Source of the DNA: Astrothelium macrocarpum
Lineage: Eukaryota; Ascomycota; Dothideomycetes; Trypetheliales; Trypetheliaceae
DNA length: 64,000 nt
Reading direction: 5' to 3'
Assembly: GCA_021030915.1 (NCBI GenBank)
Contig: JAGEMR010000053.1
Location: 62,001 to 126,000 of the forward strand
In this document: positions 58,498-64,000 of the stretch, one piece after another
How positions within the stretch are numbered: position 1 is the first letter of the stretch
Layout: each line of letters begins with the position of its first letter
The notes under the pieces: model-generated
What the model was told of the DNA's origin: nothing
Seen by the model: only the letters and a program-made list of their open reading frames with translations
The model's database searches: none
Made by a program: the position numbers and the translations under genes

Positions 58498-60860
58498 ATG
58501 CCGCACTCGAAAGGTCAGATCTACGATCCTACATCCATGCGTTGTCGGAGGGAGAAAACTGGAGAGGACTGGAGAGGATTGGGGTGGCTAACAGGTCTTT
58601 TTTGGACAGGTCGGCTGTGACAGAGCATCACCCTGTTCGAATTGCACCACCGCCAAGCTCAATTGCACTCATAGCGCAGTCGTATCGAATGCGACGACTC
58701 CCAAACAGAGAGTGCTGATATCAGCGCAATAGTAGGTTTTTCTCTGACAAACTCTCTGTTCTATGTCACAAATACTCACATGATCTTATTCAGTGAGCAG
58801 AAAATCGATGACATTGCCAAGGACATTGGTGGCATTAAGCTTCTTTTGCAAGGGCCCAGCGTGTCTTCGAACGAAAGACAGCCTCCGACTCGCTCTACAT
58901 GGCAGCTTGATCAACCCGGGTCGGCAGGTCCTTTGATAGAATGTCAGTCCATCTCAGCAGCCGGTAGGGAGCCTCCTTGGGACCATTCGACTCAAATCAT
59001 TGATTTTGTCAAAACTGTTTTGGAAGACAGAGGTTCAAGAGATGCTGGACTTGAATCGAGCCAAGTGATTTCTTCATTAAGGAAGCTCGTACAGGCTTTG
59101 GAAGAGCCTGCTACCGCTCGAGGCTTGTCATTTCCCAAGGCTAAGCTCGCGAAACATCAGGCAAATCTTTCAATGCCCCCTTTGGAGGCTGTCGTGACGG
59201 TACTGCGTTGGGCGAATGGTTCGTCATTTGATACAACGTGCGTTCCACGTTCCACGTTTCCTGACATGAATATCAGAGCACACGTCATTCACAAGAATTG
59301 TCTGGATTTCGAAGATACTTCCTCTTCGGAATTTCACCGACATCTGCCGAAAGGTTTACTTTGCAGTCGATGATTACAATGAAGTAGATTTTATCATCGC
59401 CAATGCGTACTTATCCTATGTCTTTTCAGAACATGTTGTTGTCTCAGGACTTCAAGCCTATCGAGATTATTGTCACCTCTGTCGTGACAATCTTCACGAA
59501 GCTTTCACTCGGCTTCCGCTGCTCTTACCAGCGTCTTTAGAAGTCATTGCTGCCTTGACACTTGGAGTATTTACCCGCAGAAGGATAAGCGCCGGGCGCA
59601 CTTGCTAATACCAGCGATAGACTTTTAACGCAGTGGAAAACTCCAAAGCTACACTGGCTTGGCAGTTCATTTCGGTTGCATCAGATCTCTGCCAGACGCT
59701 GGGATGGCATCGCCTTCGGCCCACAAGTGAAAACGACCGGCCCTTACGGGCTACGCAGGAACGTCTGTTTTGGACTGTTTACGGAATCGAAAAGGGGCTT
59801 TCTCTTCGGCTCGGTCGATCGTCCAACATCCGCGATACTGAAATCACGTTACCATTCGATCCAGATGAATCACGCTCTACCAGGCTTGGGAGAATCAATG
59901 GAATGGTATACGATCAACTTTACAGTCCAGCAGGCCTATCTCGGCCAGCTAGTGAACGCGGTTGCATAGCGGAGGCTATTGCTGGAAACCTACGGGCATT
60001 GATCAACGAAACCCATGCCGAGATCGCTGTAGGCTTCCAGTGCCTTTATAAATCCAAAATCTTGTTGACATGTTGTGATAGGTCGCCAGCGGCCAATCCA
60101 GTGAGATTGAATCAGATCCTATGCGGGTCATCTATCTGCAATGCGACCTGGTTTGCCAAACATCGCTACTTGCCTTGATTCTCCGAGCAATCCCCACCGC
60201 ACCAGACTCCCTGACCGGCGTGCTGGATGACTGTGCCGTGGTCGCTCGCGATGCCTTGGAAATGCACGAGCAATGCATGGAGAATCTGCGTGGCTGCAAA
60301 AACGATCCATTTATGGTAACAAAGTATATCAACTGGTGCGTCAAGTGGTTCTTTCAGTGTATCTCTTTTTGCAAGCCAATTCTCAATCAAGACCACGACC
60401 CGTTCCAGCAACGTACCGATCTTTCGAACTAATTGCTGAGTTGGACAGGGCGATTTTGTACTGTCCTTTCGTTCCATTTAGTATTCTCTTTACTCGCGCA
60501 GTCCAACTCTTCGATATCGCCGACTTGGATCGGCTAGATCGCTTTGCAACCTCATTGCAGCCCGGAACGGACTCCTCTGGAGCAATCACGCATCCATATC
60601 GACTGTACCAGCTTCTTTGCCAGGCTATACGTCTCTATATTGACTTAGGCACCCCCACACAGTCTGTTGACCCAACCATGATCAATAGTCTTACAGACAT
60701 CTCCGCCGACTTTGACTTTGTGAACCCTGAAATGGAGGCAGGAGCAACAGTAGATGGATCTTGGAAGGCTGGCGGTTCTCAGGCGCATGGGCTGTATGAT
60801 TGGTGGCATGACAGTCAGCAAATCATGGGATTGCTAAGTGACGATGTAATGTTTTGGTAA
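58498..60860 (+). CDS. Fungal Zn2Cys6-type transcription factor, 5' end possibly damaged
   Basis: From 58610 all exons close in phase: 58610-58731, 58794-59218, 59277-59566, 59621-60028, 60082-60335 and 60449-60860. The first of these carries the second half of a zinc cluster (GCDRASPCSNC ... NC). Then comes a linker, and the fungal-specific regulatory domain with RKVYFAVDDY, LPASLEVIAALTLG, LCQTLGWHRL and the long helix FWTVYGIEKGLSLRLGR. The first zinc half should end just upstream. The only candidate, from an ATG at 58498, reads SMRCRREK: its first Cys position is Ser, and no GT donor exists between it and the CTAAC-containing 3' part of the intron ending at 58609. The protein is thus either missing its DNA-binding ability or has a start elsewhere. 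A nuclear regulator of the divergent epimerase gene is a plausible role. Confidence 0.78.
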
Positions 60861-62114
60861 TCTGTATGTTCAGAATTTTTTGCGCAGAGCAGGACCCTGG
60901 TGGAAACGTTCATGTTTGAACCTCCAAGTGGTTGGAACTAAATCTCCGTTAGGGGAAAAAAAAAGCACTTACAAATATAATTTTCGCCGAATATGAAATC
61001 TCTCACACATGGCCAGTAAGCTTTCCTAACAACTTGACCAAGATTTTGCAAGACTATTACTTTGTCAACCTGATGTCAGTGTTCGTGGCTTATCGTGGTA
61101 TGCGCGTATCGAAATCAATCTCAAATTAAAGACGTTCATAGTCTAAGGGTTACGCACCGGTCGCTAAGGGATGAAAGCGATTGGACCAATTCCATATGCA
61201 ACTAGAACTAAATAGTCACATCCGTCACGAGGGCCGTGTCTTCCGCACCTTTGGCCTTTTTCAGACTCAGCTTCATCCGAACCTTTCAATCTCCGGTACG
61301 GTACTCGAACTCGTTGCAAAACCTAGCAAAATGATCGTCCGATGGTAAAGAATATAGTGTGCATGTTTGACCATTATCGTCAATCTTGCTAAAAGGCTAA
61401 TGAAGTCTTGTGTAGGCATGAGCTGCGCTCTGGCTGCCAAGACAGTCGTGGTCCGTGTCTGCGTTCCACAACGCGTTGGCTGGCCTGCTCGAATTCGCGC
61501 CCATAACACCATCACCTTCAATATTTGAAAGCCCTTCTGACTATAGCTTTGTGGTGAGTGAATCCAAGATTTTCAATTTGCTCCTCGAAGCTCTTGCAAT
61601 TCAATATTAGCGCTATAGCCAGTCCCTCTCCACAAGTCTTCTAATTTCATGTATTTGTTTCATTAGACCGTCTGGTTGTCCGTTTCTGGACCGACTTGCT
61701 TTTTTCAATAGTGTGGGTGCCACGCACCAACTTCACGCCCATGTGGACCCCTGTTACTATAATAATCACAATGGCAATGAGGTACCGCATTGAATCGGCG
61801 GTGGCTATCGAGACCAAGACGGTCTCGTATTGGGTCAGGCAGAATCTGGAGCAGTCCCAGGGCAGATGACTTCGCTTCGGGTGCAAGTAACGTCCAATCA
61901 GGTAGCTTTCAAGCTATCTGAGAGTCAGCCTATCTGCACCAACATGAAGCAGCCTTGCAGGTATACAGAGAAAGCTGAGAAAAGCAACGGCCGGCGAAGT
62001 CCCGTATAAAGCAGAGACTCCTGGGAATTTAAGTAATCAATTCCTTCGGCCAATTCAGCCTTGTCATTCGCTTTTGTCTAGCTTGCATACCTTTCACAAA
62101 CCACCGAGAGAACG
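60861..62114. other. Intergenic, nothing recognised
   Basis: Short open frames only on the minus strand (61273-61521, 61647-61886). No motif. Confidence 0.45.
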
Positions 62115-63211
62115 ATGAAAAGAGCGCCTTTACCGACACCTCCACCAACTGCAAACCAGGTTGCTCGTAAACTGTCTAGACGGCAAGACGAACCCGTGAC
62201 CTGCGGTTATGTCAATCAAGATGCAGGTAATGCTCACTACGGTGCCACTTTAGCTGCGTAAAACAGATCTGAGTATCCTCATAGATTTAGCGCAGACCTG
62301 CGTGGAAGGTGCGATTTGCGCCACAGGTCTAGGAGGATCTGTCGTTGGATGTTATACATCCGGTGTGGATTTCTTCCCGTTCACTGCTTGTGTCGATTCG
62401 TCGGAGACTTGCGATGGTGCATGTCTATCCAATTCTTTCAATCTCATATGGTAATGTACAAGCGCAAACATGCAAGAAATACTGTTCTGACAAATTGCTT
62501 AGCTCCACCAACTCTTTGTATCCAATGTGTCAGATGGGAACCTGGATGGGATATCAAACACCGCTCATTAATTATGAATGTGGGGCTGTAGAGACAGTGT
62601 TTACTGTCTGGCCATCGGTCGCCGACGGGGGACCTGTCGCCAATGTTCTGACTGGGTTCGAGACCGGCTCAACCGCTACTAGCTTATCTGATGGCCCTGT
62701 CGCTACCAATACAAGTCCTACGGCCGCGGGTGCTACGTCGCCAAACTCCATTTCCACAGGGACTTTAACATCTGGAACAACAACAAGTTCCACCAATTCG
62801 GGTAGCGCCGGTCTAACAGCTGGTGATATCGCCGGTTTGGCCGTAGGATCTTTCATTGGACTAGCGTTGCTTGTCCTAATCGTCATTGGTAGTATATTCT
62901 TGTACAGGCGACGCCGTCCTCGCCCGCAACTTCCGCCAATCTTGCAGGCTGAAAGTTCTCAACTGCTTGAACAGCCCATTTCAGGCCCGTCCAGTTCAGG
63001 AATCTCATCCTGGATCTCTTCTTCTCAGCCCGTCGGCCCGGACGACTCTGTATCCCAAATCGGGCAGCTCAGCTCAGATCAACCCGCAACACAGGGTATA
63101 GAGTCCCGACCGAGACCACCATACCATCAGCATTCTCAAGGCGCTTCGATACCAGCTCCAAGTGAATTCGAGTCACTTCCGCCCTGGTATAATCCAAGCG
63201 TTACGTCATGA
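62115..63211 (+). CDS. Cys-rich, Ser/Thr-rich single-span surface protein
   Basis: Three exons (62115-62226, 62285-62450, 62503-63211) join in phase to 328 residues. The N-terminus (MKRAPLPTPPPTANQVARKLSRRQDEPVTCGYV) lacks a clear hydrophobic signal but has a KLSRRQ step resembling a Kex2 site. About ten Cys lie in the next 100 residues (QTCVEGAICATG, VGCYTSGVDFFPFTACVD), then a Thr/Ser/Gly-rich stalk and one membrane span (IAGLAVGSFIGLALLVLIVIGSIFL) with a YRRRRPR stop-transfer cluster and a Pro/Ser tail. This is the layout of fungal wall-associated sensor-like proteins such as the one at 50354-51361, though the ectodomain sequences differ. Third-exon choice relies on the CTTAG acceptor at 62501-62502. 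Confidence 0.78.
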
Positions 63212-63369
63212 GTGTCCATTAAAATGAAGTCGATATTAGATCCGTCAGTATCGGAGAGGTCATGCTTCACGATGTAGGATTGTGGTAGCGTCCAGCGGTA
63301 TTCGATAGCTATATTATCGCTCCGACTTTGTATATATACTATGCTCTCCTTGCATTAATTTGCATTTCT

Positions 63370-64000
63370 TTAGTCGCGACTGATTTTTAGGTTGTTCTTA
63401 ATTCGGTCTCTCCAAAAATTTGCCTGGCGTTCGAATTCCAGCAGGCGTTTATGGTCATGTGGTGGAAAATCTCGAATGTTCTGTAATTTTTCCAGCAGCT
63501 CTTGTAAGACCATGTCCCTGTTCTTTAGAAGTAAAGTTAATGCAGGATTCTTTTTGGCTTCGAGCTCAATCTCTCTGGCCTTCAAACAAACAACTAGAAA
63601 ATCCGTCTGTGCAAAAACGCTTTGATTCCGGGTTTGCTGAGCCGCTTCTTTGGCACAAGCTCCCCAGTGTCGAGCTTCCGCCAAGTGGTTCAGTCTGGTT
63701 TGCAGGGGGATTCGATGGCTGTAACTAAGATATTCCTCCGTATCCATGAGCTTCTTATAAAAATGATGATGCTGTGTTGCATTTTCATTTCCCTGTGTCC
63801 GAAGGGCTACAAGTCCTTGGGTGAATTCTGCTAGGGCGCTCTCAAAGTGTTGGTGTACATCAATTGAGGATAGGCCTGGAACCTTAGCGCTTTGAAGATG
63901 AGTATTGCCTCTTTGCAAGTACTGATCTGTCGTTTATGCTCAGTTACTGAGCAAAGTTTTCATTAATTGTCACTCACCAGATACTAAATGTGAGCTGATA
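63370..64000 (-). CDS. Helical protein, 5' end outside window (partial)
   Basis: The last exon (from about 63936 to the stop at 63370) reads through an uninterrupted helical protein rich in Leu, Glu, Gln and Lys (segments HFESALAEFTQGLVALRTQG and RLLEFERQANFWRDRI), suggesting TPR-like or other helical-hairpin repeats. A GTGAGT donor at about 63976 and a CGACAG acceptor near 63937 indicate an intron, and the next upstream exon runs off the right edge. I do not recognise the family. Confidence 0.68.

Noticed and set aside
1..64000. A secondary-metabolite cluster built around the A-carrier-reductase gene
   Set aside because: The three-domain protein matches lysine-pathway aminoadipate reductase in its motifs, and the neighbours are housekeeping genes.

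Overview
The window is nuclear DNA of a filamentous ascomycete (Pezizomycotina). The genes have short GT-AG introns of about 47-115 bases, often with a CTAAC-type branch site. The gene set is typical of the group: CYC8/SSN6 corepressor, LYS2-type aminoadipate reductase, Mug190-type C2 protein, NagA-type deacetylase, TauD dioxygenase, SAT4-type rhodopsin-like protein, NACHT NLR, HeLo-domain protein, fungal Zn cluster factor. I cannot place the species.

Left part (1-16.8 kb). Two paralogous secreted HExxH (aspzincin/M35-like) metalloproteases lie in opposite orientations (copy 1 at 1-1456 on minus, cut by the window edge and frameshifted; copy 2 at 6164-7970 on plus, intact). A diverged 200-base direct repeat (3262-3468 and 8597-8800) lies among sequence-poor spacers. 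Then come an intact coiled-coil gene (9163-11016), a broken NmrA-like oxidoreductase (about 11.69-12.43 kb) and 4.4 kb without recognisable genes leading to the CYC8 promoter.

Core block (16.8-38.2 kb). CYC8 (8 exons), a type II membrane protein, the lysine-pathway aminoadipate reductase, a NACHT NLR with a Tyr/Asp/Ser tail, NagA and a six-exon SMP/C2 membrane-contact-type protein. The CYC8, LYS2, NLR and C2 models close exactly in phase at every junction, the membrane protein is one uninterrupted frame, and only the first junction of NagA fails to close.

Immune or cell-death-like block (38.7-44.6 kb). A protein kinase-ankyrin gene (minus) and a HeLo-domain pseudokinase gene (plus) are divergently transcribed from a 324-base spacer. 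The HeLo plus pseudokinase layout recalls MLKL-type necroptosis effectors and fungal HeLo/HELLP cell-death proteins. Both genes carry apparent one-base deletions, one of them inside the kinase glycine loop.

Right part (45-64 kb). A SAT4-like membrane protein, a TauD-family dioxygenase, two Ser/Thr-rich single-span surface proteins, a degraded gene at 51.75 kb, a seven-span membrane protein with a His6 loop, a divergent pair (Rossmann-fold epimerase/reductase and a fungal transcription factor whose zinc cluster looks damaged at its 5' half), and the 3' end of a helical protein that runs off the right edge.

A recurring theme is loss of single bases, mostly in homopolymer runs, in the accessory genes, while about 25 kb of other coding sequence shows none. 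This fits ongoing pseudogenisation of accessory genes better than uniform sequencing error, but read-level checking would settle it.
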